Assembly: GCF_002160065.1 (NCBI RefSeq)
Contig: NZ_NFJW01000001.1
Span: 355,254-419,253 of the forward strand
Reading direction: 5' to 3'
DNA from: Collinsella sp. An2
GTDB lineage: Bacteria; Actinomycetota; Coriobacteriia; Coriobacteriales; Coriobacteriaceae
DNA: 64,000 nt
Below are positions 63,820 to 64,000 of the stretch, in pieces. The stretch's first letter is position 1; each line of letters begins with the position of its first letter. The notes beneath the pieces were generated by a model that was given only the letters and a program-made list of their open reading frames with translations, did no database searches and was not told where the DNA came from. The position numbers and the translations under genes were made by a program.

Positions 63820-64000
63820 TCAGGAATCTTCAGTTTGGACCGTTGCACCTTGAGAACCGGATACCGGATGCTTTGACGGGCCCCTCCCCGGCCTCGCCGG
63901 GTCGTACGGGACCCCGTCCCGCATCACCGCGAAGACTATGTGGCAGAGCTTCCGCGCCACGGCGGTCACCGCCACCCGGTGGCACTTGCCCTCGCGCCTC
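63820..64000 (-). mobile_element. IS110-family transposase, C-terminal end (partial)
   Basis: The minus-strand frame from the window end to TGA (63820-63822) encodes 59 residues: R-E-G-K-C-H-R-V-A-V-T-A-V-A-R-K-L-C-H-I-V-F, then V-M-R-D-G-V-P-Y-D-P. This is the conserved C-terminus of IS110/IS116/IS902 transposases (G-K-x-H-x-x-A-x-x-A-x-A-R-K-L). The catalytic domains lie beyond the window. The element's boundary near 63820 cannot be set from here. Confidence 0.8.

Overview
The window is high-GC, densely packed bacterial chromosome. Its gene content points to the class Coriobacteriia (Actinomycetota), most likely a gut Collinsella or close relative. The signs are paired beta-glucoside PTS/GH1 cassettes, twin-arginine-type lipoprotein flavodoxins and hydrolases, LysR-linked oxidoreductases, a SirTM sirtuin with a macrodomain hydrolase, and many copies of a palindromic 'ATTGGGGACGGGTAC' intergenic repeat. 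The genus is an inference. No rRNA, tRNA or CRISPR array was seen.

Layout. 1-1035: end of an ammonium transporter, a PII protein whose T-loop lacks Tyr51, and a Gdx/SugE exporter behind what looks like a guanidine-III riboswitch. 1146-4527: CorA, an MFS exporter and a DUF5655-like protein. 4634-10750: a HepT toxin remnant, an alcohol dehydrogenase/aldo-keto reductase pair, and a divergent operon with a flavoprotein, a RibD-C reductase and two lipoprotein hydrolases. 10910-14452: beta-glucoside cassette A. 14809-18956: an SDR, then a DUF4405/hydrolase/flavodoxin operon divergent from a LysR regulator. 19056-20055: a Phd/RelE toxin-antitoxin pair and a decayed MntA-like nucleotidyltransferase. 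20177-26067: an Fe-S aldo-keto reductase, a transglutaminase/ATP-grasp-alpha-E pair, a flavoprotein fragment and NudC. 26222-33839: an orphan MntA whose HepT partner is cut off after 12 codons by a repeat, two two-component systems, and a zinc-ribbon gene with UGA at its first expected cysteine.

34178-40239 holds a five-gene dlt-like operon: adenylation enzyme, fold-III PLP decarboxylase, DltC-like carrier, MBOAT and DltD-like SGNH protein. The decarboxylase is not part of a standard dlt operon, so this cluster may attach a decarboxylated amino acid to the cell envelope. It is my best candidate for an undescribed system. 40362-43748 holds a YwnA-type Rrf2 regulator, a SirTM sirtuin, a YwnB-type protein and a macrodomain hydrolase, with 19-bp dyads that probably mark Rrf2 sites. 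43802-49313 is beta-glucoside cassette B with an RpiR regulator and two tandem 19-bp operators. 49461-53380 holds ABC-F, fructosamine-kinase-like and VanZ-RDD proteins.

53381-54615 has no convincing gene. It holds a likely structured RNA of about 214 nt with its own terminator, several palindromes, and a 153-bp element bounded by perfect 24-bp inverted repeats. 54616-63427 carries RsmJ, a small membrane protein, RF3, an FtsX-like permease, a DUF2798-like protein, an ABC-class ATPase and a secreted CAP-SLH protein. The window ends with a second element bounded by 24-bp inverted repeats (131 bp) and the 3' end of an IS110-type transposase.
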